From assembly GCF_900167225.1 (NCBI RefSeq), contig NZ_FUXH01000002.1, positions 177,517 to 241,516 of the forward strand: a stretch of 64,000 nucleotides of DNA, in the 5' to 3' direction. Position 1 is the first letter of the stretch; each line of letters begins with the position of its first letter. The position numbers and the translations under genes are program-made. The notes beneath the pieces were generated by a model. The model was not told where the DNA came from, did not search any database, and was given only the letters and a program-made list of their open reading frames with translations. Positions 37,863 to 47,563 of this stretch are shown in pieces. The DNA is from Porphyromonas crevioricanis (GTDB lineage: Bacteria; Bacteroidota; Bacteroidia; Bacteroidales; Porphyromonadaceae).

Positions 37863-39857
37863 TCAGAGCACTTTGTCAAGCAGGGCTTCATCTACCAAGT
37901 AGGGTAGTGTGATGTGGTAATGGTCGCTATGCTCCTGGTTGAATTGGGCCGAGGTGGACATGGCATTGGCATTTCTTGCCCATGAGCGACGAGCAACGCC
38001 ACCCATTACGTCCCAAAGCATAGCCGACTTCAATATCTCATCTACACGCTCGGAACCATCCAATACCATACCAAATCCACCATTGATAGATTTGCCGATA
38101 CCTACGCCTCCTCCATTGTGCAAGGCAACCAAACTCATTCCTCTGGCTGCATTTCCGGCGTAGCATTGCACGGCCATATCGGCCATTACGTTACTACCGT
38201 CTTTGATGTTAGATGTTTCACGGAAAGGAGAGTCTGTGCCGCTTACGTCGTGGTGGTCACGACCCAGCATTACCGGTCCGATCTCTCCGTTGCGCACCAT
38301 TTCGTTGAACTTAAGAGCAATTCTCAAACGACCTTCTGCATCTTGATAGAGGATGCGAGCTTGCGTGCCTACTACCAACTGGTTTTTCTCTGCATCGCGG
38401 ATCCAGATATAATTGTCGAGGTCTTGACCACGTCTGTTCGGGTCAATACAGCTCATTGCTGCGTGGTCTGTCTTGAGCAGGTCTTCGTGCTTACCGCTAA
38501 GGCATACCCAACGGAAAGGCCCATAACCATAGTCAAACAGCTCCGGCCCCATGATGTCTTCTACATAGCTTGGCCAGATGAAACCGTCTTTTTCGTCTTC
38601 TCCGTTGCGTGAGATTTCTTTCACTCCGGCATCGTAGATAGATTTCATGAAGGCATTGCCATAGTCGAAGAAGTATGTCCCCTTGGCAACAAGTTTTTTC
38701 ACGGCCTCGAAGTGGCGACGGAGACTGATGTTCACTTCTTCCTCAAACTTGTAACGGTCTTTCGCCAACAGAGCTGTACGCTCCTCAAAAGTGAGACTGG
38801 CCGGACAGTAACCACCTTCATAGACAGCGTGGCAACTGGTTTGGTCGCTTAGCAAGTCGATATGTATATTGTTGGCGATGGCGTATTCCAGCAGTTGCAC
38901 GATGTTGCCGTGGAATGCAATGGAGCAGGCCTCTTTCTTTTCTATAGCTCGAGTTGCCATTTCAAAGGCTTCTTTCTCCGATTCGGCTATGAGCTTTACC
39001 CAGCCTTGGGAGTGGCGAGTCTCGATACGAGAGCTGTCCACTTCGGCTACGATAGATACGGCCCCGGCAATATCGGCAGCTTTGGGTTGAGCTCCACTCA
39101 TACCTCCAAGACCGGACGAAACAAAGAGCTTGCCGGCCAAATTGCCATCTTGTGGAATGCCTAATTGTTGTCTACCGGCATTGAGCAGGGTATTGAATGT
39201 CCCATGCACGATCCCCTGCGGTCCGATATACATCCAGCCTCCGGCAGTCATTTGCCCATAGTTGGCAACACCCATTTGGGCTGCGATCTCCCAGTCTTTG
39301 ATATTGTCGTACATCCCCACCATCATAGAGTTTGTGATGATAACGCGAGGAGCAGAGGGTTTGGATTTGAATAGACCCAATGGATGGCCACTCTCTACAA
39401 CGAGGGTTTGGTCCTGAGTCATTTCCTGCAAGTATTGCATGATCAGGCGATACTGCATCCAGTTTTGACATACCTGACCCGTTTCGCCATAAGTAACCAA
39501 TTCGTAAGGATAAAGAGCGACAGCGTGAGACAGATTGTTGTCTATCATCACCTGAAAAGCTTTCCCTTCCATACATTTACCTGGATACTCATCTATGGAT
39601 TTTGCTTTGAGGTCTCCTTGCGGTCTGAAACGATAGCCATAGATTTTGCCTCTTGTCTTGAGCTCTTCGAGGAATTCCGGAGCGAGCTTTTCGTGCAGCT
39701 CCTTGGGGATATAGCGCAAGGCATTTTTGAGCGCAATACGTGTTTGATTGGGGTTCAACCTATAGCCTCTGTCCGGAGCTCTACGAATGCCTTCGTCAAA
39801 AGTCGGATACTCGGGCAGTTCTGCTGAAAGCGAGAATTTTTGTGAGAGTTGTTCCAT
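37863..39857 (-). CDS. hutU: Urocanate hydratase
   Basis: A 664-residue NAD-dependent urocanase, second step of histidine breakdown, turning urocanate into imidazolone propionate. It is of the long form (about 660-680 residues) found in Bacteroidetes and eukaryotes, not the 555-residue Pseudomonas form. Recognisable stretches are MTAGGWMYIGPQGIVHGTFN, SGLGGMSGAQPKA (the NAD-binding glycine region) and ALHNGGGVGIGKSINGGFGM near the C-terminus. No other hut gene lies next to it, so the rest of the pathway must be elsewhere. Confidence 0.93.
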   Translation of the reverse strand: MEQLSQKFSLSAELPEYPTFDEGIRRAPDRGYRLNPNQTRIALKNALRYIPKELHEKLAPEFLEELKTRGKIYGYRFRPQGDLKAKSIDEYPGKCMEGKAFQVMIDNNLSHAVALYPYELVTYGETGQVCQNWMQYRLIMQYLQEMTQDQTLVVESGHPLGLFKSKPSAPRVIITNSMMVGMYDNIKDWEIAAQMGVANYGQMTAGGWMYIGPQGIVHGTFNTLLNAGRQQLGIPQDGNLAGKLFVSSGLGGMSGAQPKAADIAGAVSIVAEVDSSRIETRHSQGWVKLIAESEKEAFEMATRAIEKKEACSIAFHGNIVQLLEYAIANNIHIDLLSDQTSCHAVYEGGYCPASLTFEERTALLAKDRYKFEEEVNISLRRHFEAVKKLVAKGTYFFDYGNAFMKSIYDAGVKEISRNGEDEKDGFIWPSYVEDIMGPELFDYGYGPFRWVCLSGKHEDLLKTDHAAMSCIDPNRRGQDLDNYIWIRDAEKNQLVVGTQARILYQDAEGRLRIALKFNEMVRNGEIGPVMLGRDHHDVSGTDSPFRETSNIKDGSNVMADMAVQCYAGNAARGMSLVALHNGGGVGIGKSINGGFGMVLDGSERVDEILKSAMLWDVMGGVARRSWARNANAMSTSAQFNQEHSDHYHITLPYLVDEALLDKVL

Positions 39858-40161
39858 AACTTCAATATGTATGTTTTATCTGAATTTGGTCTATTCATTG
39901 TACTTGGGAGGAATCCCTTCGGGGGCACTAAATTAGTCATAAATACGCTGAGTCCCAACAGAGGTCTGAATACGTGCAGCGGGAGAAGAAAAAAGGAAGA
40001 TTCGGACTGTTACACAATCTTGCGCTCGTTGTGTTCGTAACCATCTCGATAGCTCTTTTAGTCGAATTAGTAGTGTGTTATTTTGTTTATAGTTGCTTCT
40101 TTTGGTTTTCTTTTAAGGCTCATTTTTCTGCTCGGATTAGGGCCTTTTTGGTCGTGTTTTT

Positions 40162-40320
40162 CTTCCCTTTTTTGATGTCGACAGGAGCTGTTTTTTTCTA
40201 ACACGGGAGAGAACGAAAATTCTCTCCTGAGAAAAAAAGTGTTCTCTCCTGTGTTAGCAAAATTTCTCTCAGGAGAGAAATTTGACCCTTTCAACCCCCC
40301 CCCTATTCATCGGCCTTTTA
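40162..40320 (+). repeat. Structured dispersed repeat, copy B
   Basis: Same block order as the minus strand of 20535-20686. The long inverted arms CTAACACGGGAGAGAAC (40198-40214) and GTTCTCTCCTGTGTTAG (40241-40257) enclose a TTCTCTCCTGAGAA palindrome. A second hairpin follows (AAATTTCTCTC at 40260-40270 with GAGAGAAATTT at 40273-40283). A C9 run precedes the closing CTATTCATCGGC. Confidence 0.8.
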
Positions 40321-40477
40321 AGAGGTCGATGCAAAGCCTATGAAAGGGAGCATGTTTGCTTGTATACGGAGCCCTCTTTTCCCCTCTTTTTTCTCATTTT
40401 TGTTGCGATCTGATTTTTACAGAATATATCAATTCTGAAAGAGGAGATCGTTGCATGAGTTCTTGCCAAACAAGAAA

Positions 40478-40509
40478 AAGGTGTGCCGAAATTAATTTCG
40501 ACACACCTT
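40478..40509 (-). terminator. Terminator of the tkt-rpiB operon
   Basis: AAGGTGTGCCGAAATT (40478-40493) pairs with AATTTCGACACACCTT (40494-40509) with one mismatch. On the minus strand TTTCTTG follows. It lies 72 bases past the rpiB stop. Confidence 0.7.
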
Positions 40510-40581
40510 CTCGTTAGGTTGTTTGAACAGAGCTGAAGTTCTCTAATCGGGTTGATGATTCGAGTGATTCCTCAGGCTGTC

Positions 40582-41034
40582 TTAATGGATCGGTATTTTG
40601 TTGATTCGCTCGATATGTCGTCCTCCCTCAAAATCTGTAGAGAAAAAGGCCTCTACGATTGCTCGGGCCTCGGCTTCGGTTACAAAGCGTGCCGGAAGGG
40701 AGAGTACGTTGGCATCATTGTGCTGTCTGGCCAGGCGAGCTATCTCGGTGCTCCAGCAGAGGGCGGCACGTATGTGGCTATACTTATTCATCACCATGGA
40801 TATTCCGTTGCCGGATCCGCAAATAGAGATACCCACTTGCAGGTCTCCACTTTGGATGGCCTGGGCCATCGGGTGCGCATAGTCGGGATAGTCGCAACGG
40901 TCTTCCGACGGACAACCGAAGTCTTTTGTTGTGTAGCCCATATCCCGAAGCTGTGCAATGACTTTTTGTTTGAGGGCATAGCCTGCGTGGTCGGAGCAGA
41001 GACCGATCGTTTTTCCTTTGCCTTCCATTGTCAA
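40582..41034 (-). CDS. rpiB: Ribose-5-phosphate isomerase B
   Basis: A protein of about 148-150 residues that interconverts ribose 5-phosphate and ribulose 5-phosphate. Motifs are GLCSDHAGYALKQ (with the His/Asp of the phosphate site), the catalytic Cys in GISICGSGNGISMVMNKY, and RAALCWSTEIARLARQHNDA. The start may be the second Met at 41028 (MEGKGKTIG). It lies seven bases after the transketolase stop on the same strand, so both pentose phosphate enzymes are made together. Confidence 0.93.
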   Translation of the reverse strand: MTMEGKGKTIGLCSDHAGYALKQKVIAQLRDMGYTTKDFGCPSEDRCDYPDYAHPMAQAIQSGDLQVGISICGSGNGISMVMNKYSHIRAALCWSTEIARLARQHNDANVLSLPARFVTEAEARAIVEAFFSTDFEGGRHIERINKIPIH

Positions 41035-41041
41035 GCGTTTT

Positions 41042-43075
41042 TTAGCGAGTCAATTGTTCTTTGATGCGGGCAGCTACCTGCTCGGGTGTGAAGCCGAGTT
41101 TTTCGTCCAGCACTTTGTAAGGAGCTGAGAACCCGAAAGAATTCAGCCCCCAAATGGCAGATTCGTCTCCAACCAAAGAGAGTAGATTGACCGGCAGACC
41201 GGCTGTGAGACCGAACTTTTTCATTGAGCGAGGCAGCACGCTCTCTCTGTAGCTCTCAGCTTGCTTGGCAAAAAGACCTTCGCTTGGTACCGACACGATT
41301 TGTAGCCTGTGTCCCTCTGCACGCAAGAGTTTGGCGGCCTCTGCCAGAGTCGATACCTCCGACCCGGAAGCCAATAGCACGATTTCGGGGTTTTCGTCTG
41401 CCTCTACAACATAAGCTCCGTAGCGAGCCTTCGTTGCATCATTGTACCGGCCTTGTGCCGAAGCTGGCAAGTCGGCAATGTCTTGTCTGGAGAGGATCAG
41501 AGCAGTGGGGGTTTTGCGATTTTCTATTGCCATCTGCCAAGCGATAGTCGTTTCTATTGCATCGGCAGGACGGAGAACCAGCATAGCATTCTCTCCACTG
41601 TGATTTTGCAATTTTTCCAGCAGTCGTATCTGGGCTTCGTGTTCCACGGGTTCGTGGGTGGGGCCATCCTCTCCAACTCGGAAAGCGTCGTGCGTCCAGA
41701 TGAATTTGACAGGAAGCTCCATGAGGGCAGCCATGCGGATAGCCGGTTTCATGTAGTCGGAGAAGACAAAGAAGGTACCGGATGCAGCCGTCACTCCTCC
41801 ATGTAGAGCCATCCCGATCGTTAGGCAAGCCATGGTCAATTCGGAAACTCCCATCTGCAGGAAAGCACCGCTAAAGTCTCCTTTACGCATGGCGTGAGTA
41901 TGCTTCAGGAAGCCATCTGTCTTGTCTGAATTGGATAGGTCGGCCGAAGTCACAATCATATTTTCTACCGATTCCGATAGCTTGGCCAATACGGTAGCCG
42001 AAGCCGAGCGAGTAGCTTGGTTGGGTTTCTGTTCGATGCTTTCCCAATCTATTGCTGGCAGTTCATTGGCAAACCATGCATCATATTTGCAACTCAGTTC
42101 GGGGTGCTCGGCTCTCCACCTGTTTTCTTCTGTTTTGCGAGCTCTGCTCAGCTCTCTCAATTCTTCAAGTCGGGAACGATAGAGTTGCTCTACTTCGGGG
42201 AATATTACGAAAGGATTTGATGGGTCCCCACCGAGGCTCTTGATTGTCGTTTCCATACAAATGCCAGCCTTTGAAAGCGGTTGTCCATGGGTAGAAATGC
42301 GATCCTCTCCACTACCTCCATCCGAGCTGATAGCTCCTTTGCCCATGACCGTATGCCCGATAATAAGGGTCGGTTTGCCTACAATTGCTTTGGCCTCGGA
42401 AAGGGCTTTGCGAAGAGCTTCTACATCATGTCCGTCGACCTCTATAATGTGCCAGCCCCAAGCACGGTACTTCATAGCAATGTCTTCGCTGCTGACCTCC
42501 TCTACTTTTGTGGAGAGCTGTACGTTGTTCGAGTCGTAGAACATGACTAAGTTGTCCAGCCCCAAATGCCCTGCAATGCGTCCGGCTCCCTGTGAGATTT
42601 CCTCTTGGATTCCTCCGTCAGAGATATAGGCGTAGATTGTTTGACTCATCATCCAACCGAAGCGATGTGCCAAGAACTTGGCGGCAATGGCAGCTCCGAC
42701 AGCGTAGGTATGCCCTTGACCCAGAGGCCCGGATGTGTTCTCCACTCCTCTCTCTACGTCTACTTCCGGGTGTCCCGGTGTACAGCTACCCCATTGGCGG
42801 AAGTTTTGCAAGTCTTCCATGCTGTACTTCCCGATCATTGCCAGTTGTGAGTACAACATCGGCGACATATGCCCGGGGTCGAGGAAGAAGCGGTCTCTAC
42901 CCGGCCAACGTGGACTGTCGGGGTCGAAAATTAGAAATTCGGAAAAGAGCACATTGACAAAGTCTGCCCCACCCATGGCACCGCCGGGGTGTCCGCTCTT
43001 AGCTTTTTCTACCATAGATGCAGCAAGGATGCGGATATTGTCTGCTGCCTTGTTCATGAGCTGTCTGTCGTTCAT
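41042..43075 (-). CDS. tkt: Transketolase
   Basis: A 677-residue thiamine diphosphate enzyme of the non-oxidative pentose phosphate pathway. The N-terminal PP domain has KSGHPGGAMGGADFVNVLF and LDPGHMSPMLYS, with the ThDP-binding ISDGGIQEEISQGA (one change in the usual GDGxxxEG pattern: here DGGIQEE). The Pyr domain carries FFVFSDYMKPAIRMAALMEL and HDAFRVGEDGPTHEPVEHEA, and the C-terminal domain starts at about 540. A -7 box lies 40 bases upstream. It leads a two-gene operon with rpiB. Confidence 0.94.
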   Translation of the reverse strand: MNDRQLMNKAADNIRILAASMVEKAKSGHPGGAMGGADFVNVLFSEFLIFDPDSPRWPGRDRFFLDPGHMSPMLYSQLAMIGKYSMEDLQNFRQWGSCTPGHPEVDVERGVENTSGPLGQGHTYAVGAAIAAKFLAHRFGWMMSQTIYAYISDGGIQEEISQGAGRIAGHLGLDNLVMFYDSNNVQLSTKVEEVSSEDIAMKYRAWGWHIIEVDGHDVEALRKALSEAKAIVGKPTLIIGHTVMGKGAISSDGGSGEDRISTHGQPLSKAGICMETTIKSLGGDPSNPFVIFPEVEQLYRSRLEELRELSRARKTEENRWRAEHPELSCKYDAWFANELPAIDWESIEQKPNQATRSASATVLAKLSESVENMIVTSADLSNSDKTDGFLKHTHAMRKGDFSGAFLQMGVSELTMACLTIGMALHGGVTAASGTFFVFSDYMKPAIRMAALMELPVKFIWTHDAFRVGEDGPTHEPVEHEAQIRLLEKLQNHSGENAMLVLRPADAIETTIAWQMAIENRKTPTALILSRQDIADLPASAQGRYNDATKARYGAYVVEADENPEIVLLASGSEVSTLAEAAKLLRAEGHRLQIVSVPSEGLFAKQAESYRESVLPRSMKKFGLTAGLPVNLLSLVGDESAIWGLNSFGFSAPYKVLDEKLGFTPEQVAARIKEQLTR

Positions 43076-43114
43076 ACGGATTGTTGAATGATATAAGTTT
43101 GACTTCTGTAGCTA

Positions 43115-43122
43115 CAAAAGTA
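43115..43122 (-). promoter_or_regulatory. -7 element (TACTTTTG) of tkt
   Basis: On the minus strand TACTTTTG fits TAnnTTTG, 40 bases before the tkt start. No clear -33 box. Confidence 0.5.
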
Positions 43123-43257
43123 CACAAACTAAATGGGTGCGGATTCCGTCGTTGACCTTGCTTTTAATATAGTTCTCCTTGTAGCTACTACCCTCATTCT
43201 CTCACTCTCACCTTTACTCACACATACACACTCTCTCTTGATTTCGAGGAAAAGAAA

Positions 43258-43292
43258 GGGGAGGGCAGCCAATAACATCAGCTGCCCTCCCC
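43258..43292 (-). terminator. Terminator of the leuS-yitT operon
   Basis: GGGGAGGGCAGC (43258-43269) pairs perfectly with GCTGCCCTCCCC (43281-43292). On the minus strand TTTCTTTTCC follows, 23 bases past the yitT stop. Confidence 0.8.
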
Positions 43293-43314
43293 CTTCTTAT
43301 CCGGAAAAGCCGGA

Positions 43315-44310
43315 TTATTTATCCAATGCGTCGAAGCCTTCTCCGTATACTCCACGTACTCGAGCTTCGGAGACAAAGGCCTTCGGATCTATTTCCCTTA
43401 TGATTCGATAGATGGGGACAGACATATTTTTGCGTGCTACCACCATCAACACTTTGGCCGATTGGTGACTGTACCCTCCTTGTGCTTCTAATATCGTGCA
43501 ACCTCTCTTTAGTCGGTTGGTGATAGCCTCATTGATCTCTTCGTATTTGAGACTGAAGATGAGGAACTGCACCGACTGCCGATTGCTATTCATGTAGAAG
43601 TCCAGAGTCTGTGCGACAACTAATATCTCTACCACAGAGAAGGCCAGCTTGCCCAATGCCACGCTCCACGGATACTGTGGCCCCATATAGTGGCTCACGA
43701 TACAACCAGTAACGATGATCACTGTATCTACCATGATCATGGCTCGTCCGAGGGAGATATTTCTGTACTTGTTGATAATAGCCACTACAACATCGGTACC
43801 TCCTGTACTGCCATTGACAGAGAACACAAATCCCAGACCAATACCACAGAAAATGGATCCGATAAAGAGGGCGACAAAAGGCTCATTGGTTAGCAATGGT
43901 CCTACATGAGGGATGATGTCGGTGACAAAGCCTGGCAAGTTCTGATAGATCTGCAAGCCCTGAGCTGTATCTGTGGGAGTAAACAAAGCCTGACCCACAG
44001 GTATAGTGAAAGCGAGCATACCAACTCCTATTACTGTCTTGAGAGAGAATTTCCAACCCAGGAAAACAAGGGAGAGAACCAACAAGCCAACATTGATGAT
44101 GTTGTAAGGGATTGTAGCCGGAATGTTCGTGGCTATCTGGATAATGGTAGTGATACCGGCGAGTCCTCCGGAAGTTACGTCTTGCGAGAGGATAAAAGCC
44201 GTCCAGCCCAAAGTGTAGGAAACTACACCCATAAACATGAAAAGGAGATCCCTCAGGATCGTCTTAACAGGGCTTTTCTTGGCTACAATAGGAGTAGAAG
44301 CTGCTGTCAT
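43315..44310 (-). CDS. YitT family membrane protein
   Basis: A 331-residue membrane protein with about six helices (DUF161) and a C-terminal soluble DUF2179 domain (about 240-331, including MSVPIYRIIREIDPKAFVSE). The family stretch DVTSGGLAGITTIIQIATNI lies near the N-terminus, and FSVNGSTGGTDVVVAIINKY in the third repeat. Members include putative transporters or channels of unproven substrate. It lies 33 bases after leuS on the same strand and ends before a perfect terminator. Confidence 0.85.
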   Translation of the reverse strand: MTAASTPIVAKKSPVKTILRDLLFMFMGVVSYTLGWTAFILSQDVTSGGLAGITTIIQIATNIPATIPYNIINVGLLVLSLVFLGWKFSLKTVIGVGMLAFTIPVGQALFTPTDTAQGLQIYQNLPGFVTDIIPHVGPLLTNEPFVALFIGSIFCGIGLGFVFSVNGSTGGTDVVVAIINKYRNISLGRAMIMVDTVIIVTGCIVSHYMGPQYPWSVALGKLAFSVVEILVVAQTLDFYMNSNRQSVQFLIFSLKYEEINEAITNRLKRGCTILEAQGGYSHQSAKVLMVVARKNMSVPIYRIIREIDPKAFVSEARVRGVYGEGFDALDK

Positions 44311-44343
44311 AGCTTGGATCTAAATTTAGATTTTAATGATTCG

Positions 44344-47133
44344 TCAGATTACAATATTGATGATGCGGCCGGGGACTACAATCACCTTTTTGGGAGCTTT
44401 GCCCTCCAGCCATTTGGCTGCAGATGAAGATTGGAGAGCAGCCGACTCTATTTGTTCTTTGTTGAGATTGGCATCCAGATCGAGGTGGAAGCGGACTTTC
44501 CCATTGAAACTTACCGGATAGTGTACCGTCTGTTCCACAAGGAGGGATTCATCCAGCTCTGGCCAACAAGCTTCTACGATGCTTTCGGGCTGATCCTCGT
44601 TGGCTGTTGCCTGCCAAAGCTCTTCGGCAACATGAGGAGCAAATGGCGAGAGAAGCACGAGCATTGGGCGGAGTACCTTCCGGCTGCGACATCCCAGACG
44701 TCCCAACTCATTTACCGTGATCATAAAAGCGGGGACAGAGGTATTGAAAGAGAAGTTCTCGATGTCTTCACCGACCTTTTTGATCAGTTTGTGCAGGAGC
44801 TTCAACTCTTCCTTATTTGGCTCGCTGTCTTCGAGGCGCAAGCCTTTTTCGTCGTAGTAGAGAGCCCAAAGTTTCTTTAGGAAACGATGCACCCCGTCTA
44901 TTCCATTGGTATCCCATGGCTTGCTTTGCTCCAAGGGACCGAGGAACATCTCGTAGATCCGCAGAGTGTCGGCTCCATAGCGATCTATGATATCATCGGG
45001 ATTGACCACGTTGTACATCGATTTACTCATCTTCTCTACTGCCCAGCCACATACGTACTTCCCATCTTCGAGCACAAATTCGGCTGAAGCAAAATCAGGT
45101 CTCCAAGACTTGAAAGCTTCCAAGTCCAGTATGTCATTTTTGACCAGACTTATATCTACGTGGATAGGACTTACTTCGTATCGGTCTTTTAGCCCAAAAC
45201 TCACGAAAGTATTGCTGTCCTTAATACGATATACGAAGTTGGACCGCCCCTGTATCATGCCCTGGTTTACCAGTTTGCGGAAAGGCTCTGCCTCACAGAC
45301 TATTCCCAAATCGTAGAGGAACTTGTTCCAGAAACGACTGTATATGAGATGCCCCGTGGCGTGCTCTGTCCCTCCGACGTAGAGGTCTACATGCCGCCAA
45401 TAGCGATTGGCTTCTGGACTAACCAAAGCATTGTTGTTGTGCGGATCCATGTAGCGCAGGTAATAGGCACTGCTACCGGCAAATCCAGGCATTGTGCTCA
45501 ACTCCAGAGGGTAACCCTCTTCTGTGTACCAGTCTTTGGCTCGACCTAATGGTGGCTCTCCATTCTCTGTGGGGAGGAATTTGTCTACCTCTGGCAGGCA
45601 CAGTGGCAGGCGATCTTCCGGGAGAGCATGAGGAACACCGTCTTTGTAATAGATAGGGAAAGGCTCTCCCCAGTAGCGTTGGCGACTGAATATGGCATCT
45701 CTGAGACGGTAGTTAGTCTTTACTCGGCCCAGTTTTCTCTCCTTTATGATCTCTTTAGCCTTGGCTATGGCTTGCAGTACGCTCAATCCGTTGAGCAAAT
45801 CGGAGTTGATGAGGGTGCCAGTCTTGCTATCTTTGGAATCTGTCCATTCAGTAGGATCCGAAGGCTCTTCTCCCTCAGGTACTACAACCTGAATAATCGG
45901 TAGACCAAATTTGCGTGCAAAGGCAAAGTCCCGGCTGTCGTGAGCAGGAACGGCCATGATTGCGCCTGTGCCATATCCGGCCAATACGTAATCGCTAATC
46001 CAGATCGGTACTTTCTCTCCACTGAGTGGGTTGATGGCATAAGAACCACTAAAAACACCGCTCACTCGCTTGTCGGCAATACGTTCGCGCTCCGTCCTGC
46101 GCTTGGTTGCATCCAGATAGGCTTCTACTTCGGCCTTCTGTCCCGGAGTGGTAAACTGCTCTACCAATTTGCTTTCCGGGGCTAATACCACAAATGAAAC
46201 GCCATAAACCGTGTCCGCCCGTGTGGTGAATACGGTGAATGTCCTGTCACTATCAGCCAATCTGAACTCCAATTCTGCTCCTTCGGATTTACCGATCCAG
46301 TTTCGCTGCATCTCTTTCAGAGCGGCAGTCCACTCAAGATCTTCCAGATCGTTGAGCAGCCGCTCGGCATAGGCGGAAACACGCAAGCACCATTGTTTCA
46401 TTTTGCGCTGCTCCACGGGATGTCCTCCACGGACACTCAGGCCTTCGCTCACCTCATCATTGGCGAGGACGGTTCCCAATGCCGGGCACCAGTTGACCAT
46501 GCTTTCGCCCAAATAGGCCAAGCGATAGTTCATTAGTATTTCGGATTGGGCTTGGAGCCTCATACTTTGCCATTCTTGGGCACTGAAAGATATTTCAGCC
46601 CCGGTATAGGCCATTACTCCATTGCTCCCGCTATTCTCAAATTGTTTGATCAGGGATGCTATTGGTTTGGCCTTTTGTTCGGCTGTATCGTAGTAAGAAT
46701 TAAAAAGTTGCAGGAAAACCCATTGTGTCCAGTGGTAGTAGGATGGGTCGGAAGTCCGTATCTCTCGGCTCCAGTCGTAGCCGAAGCCGATACGGTCGAG
46801 TTGCTCTCTATATCGAGTGATATTAGTCCGGGTTGTTTTCTCGGGATGTTGGCCTGTCTGAATGGCATATTGCTCTGCCGGCAACCCGAAAGAGTCATAG
46901 CCCATAGGGTGCAGTACATTGAAACCTCTATGCCGCTTGTAGCGAGCTACGATATCGCTGGCGATATAGCCCAATGGATGTCCCACATGCAAGCCCGCCC
47001 CGGAGGGGTAAGGGAACATGTCGAGAATGTAATAGGGACTTTTGGTAGAGTCTTCGCTAACCCTGTATATCTCTTTCTCGCTCCAGTATTTGCGGACGCG
47101 AGATTCGATTTCGGCAAAATTGTATTCCTTCAT
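44344..47133 (-). CDS. leuS: Leucyl-tRNA synthetase
   Basis: A 929-residue class I synthetase for leucine. The HIGH motif is in [16 protein letters not shown], and KMSKS in [17 protein letters not shown]. The CP1 editing domain spans about 230-420, with the threonine-rich [15 protein letters not shown]. The C-terminal anticodon and LeuRS-specific parts follow. A TACTTTTG -7 box lies 37 bases upstream. The gene is divergent from cas12a, with 430 bases between. Confidence 0.95.
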   Translation of the reverse strand: MKEYNFAEIESRVRKYWSEKEIYRVSEDSTKSPYYILDMFPYPSGAGLHVGHPLGYIASDIVARYKRHRGFNVLHPMGYDSFGLPAEQYAIQTGQHPEKTTRTNITRYREQLDRIGFGYDWSREIRTSDPSYYHWTQWVFLQLFNSYYDTAEQKAKPIASLIKQFENSGSNGVMAYTGAEISFSAQEWQSMRLQAQSEILMNYRLAYLGESMVNWCPALGTVLANDEVSEGLSVRGGHPVEQRKMKQWCLRVSAYAERLLNDLEDLEWTAALKEMQRNWIGKSEGAELEFRLADSDRTFTVFTTRADTVYGVSFVVLAPESKLVEQFTTPGQKAEVEAYLDATKRRTERERIADKRVSGVFSGSYAINPLSGEKVPIWISDYVLAGYGTGAIMAVPAHDSRDFAFARKFGLPIIQVVVPEGEEPSDPTEWTDSKDSKTGTLINSDLLNGLSVLQAIAKAKEIIKERKLGRVKTNYRLRDAIFSRQRYWGEPFPIYYKDGVPHALPEDRLPLCLPEVDKFLPTENGEPPLGRAKDWYTEEGYPLELSTMPGFAGSSAYYLRYMDPHNNNALVSPEANRYWRHVDLYVGGTEHATGHLIYSRFWNKFLYDLGIVCEAEPFRKLVNQGMIQGRSNFVYRIKDSNTFVSFGLKDRYEVSPIHVDISLVKNDILDLEAFKSWRPDFASAEFVLEDGKYVCGWAVEKMSKSMYNVVNPDDIIDRYGADTLRIYEMFLGPLEQSKPWDTNGIDGVHRFLKKLWALYYDEKGLRLEDSEPNKEELKLLHKLIKKVGEDIENFSFNTSVPAFMITVNELGRLGCRSRKVLRPMLVLLSPFAPHVAEELWQATANEDQPESIVEACWPELDESLLVEQTVHYPVSFNGKVRFHLDLDANLNKEQIESAALQSSSAAKWLEGKAPKKVIVVPGRIINIVI

Positions 47134-47169
47134 ATTTGTGTACTAACCGGGCGTCTTATAACACAGGGG

Positions 47170-47177
47170 CAAAAGTA
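47170..47177 (-). promoter_or_regulatory. -7 element (TACTTTTG) of leuS
   Basis: Minus-strand TACTTTTG fits TAnnTTTG and lies 37 bases before the leuS ATG. -33 not evident. Confidence 0.5.
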
Positions 47178-47489
47178 CGAAATAAACGTTGCACGATAGC
47201 TGTATCCCGGTTGTTTGCCAGGGCTTTATTTGGGAAAACTCAGTGCTCCTCTTTGCTGCACTCTTTGAGCCACTATCCTCCCTATCTTCTATTTCTCTTT
47301 TTGAGGGAAAGGAGATACCAACGGTTTTGTTATCCTTTCTCTTATTTTCCAATATTCTTTCCTATGCTGTGTCGTGGATATCTCATTTGTATCCTGAAAG
47401 AATTTTACACAGCAAATATATTTTGACAAGACTCTCTTTTGTTGGCTGTAAAGAGTGGAGATTTGTGTAATTCTATGCCTGAACATTTT

Positions 47490-47519
47490 TTTGTCGCGAT
47501 ACTTTTTGTTTTATGTTTG
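47490..47519 (+). promoter_or_regulatory. Promoter of the cas operon
   Basis: TTTG at 47490-47493 (-33) and TATGTTTG at 47512-47519 (-7), 18 bases apart, make the best Bacteroidetes-type promoter in the window. Transcription would start near 47526, leaving a leader of about 38 bases with an AAGGAG at 47536, rather far (22 bases) from the ATG at 47564. Confidence 0.7.
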
Positions 47520-47563
47520 TGATAAAGTTTATTTTAAGGAGTAAGCAATAGTCGAATATTTAT

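Larger units (their letters stand above)
39858..40581. other. Intergenic stretch between hutU and rpiB
   Basis: No protein gene is supported. It carries copy B of the structured repeat (40162-40320), a C9 run at 40295-40303 and the rpiB terminator (40478-40509). The hutU promoter on the minus strand should be near 39860-39960, but no clean TAnnTTTG was found. Confidence 0.5.
47134..47563. other. Divergent intergenic region between leuS and cas12a
   Basis: It holds the leuS -7 box (47170-47177, minus) and the cas promoter (47490-47519, plus). No further gene; the middle is AT-rich without clear structure. Confidence 0.55.
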
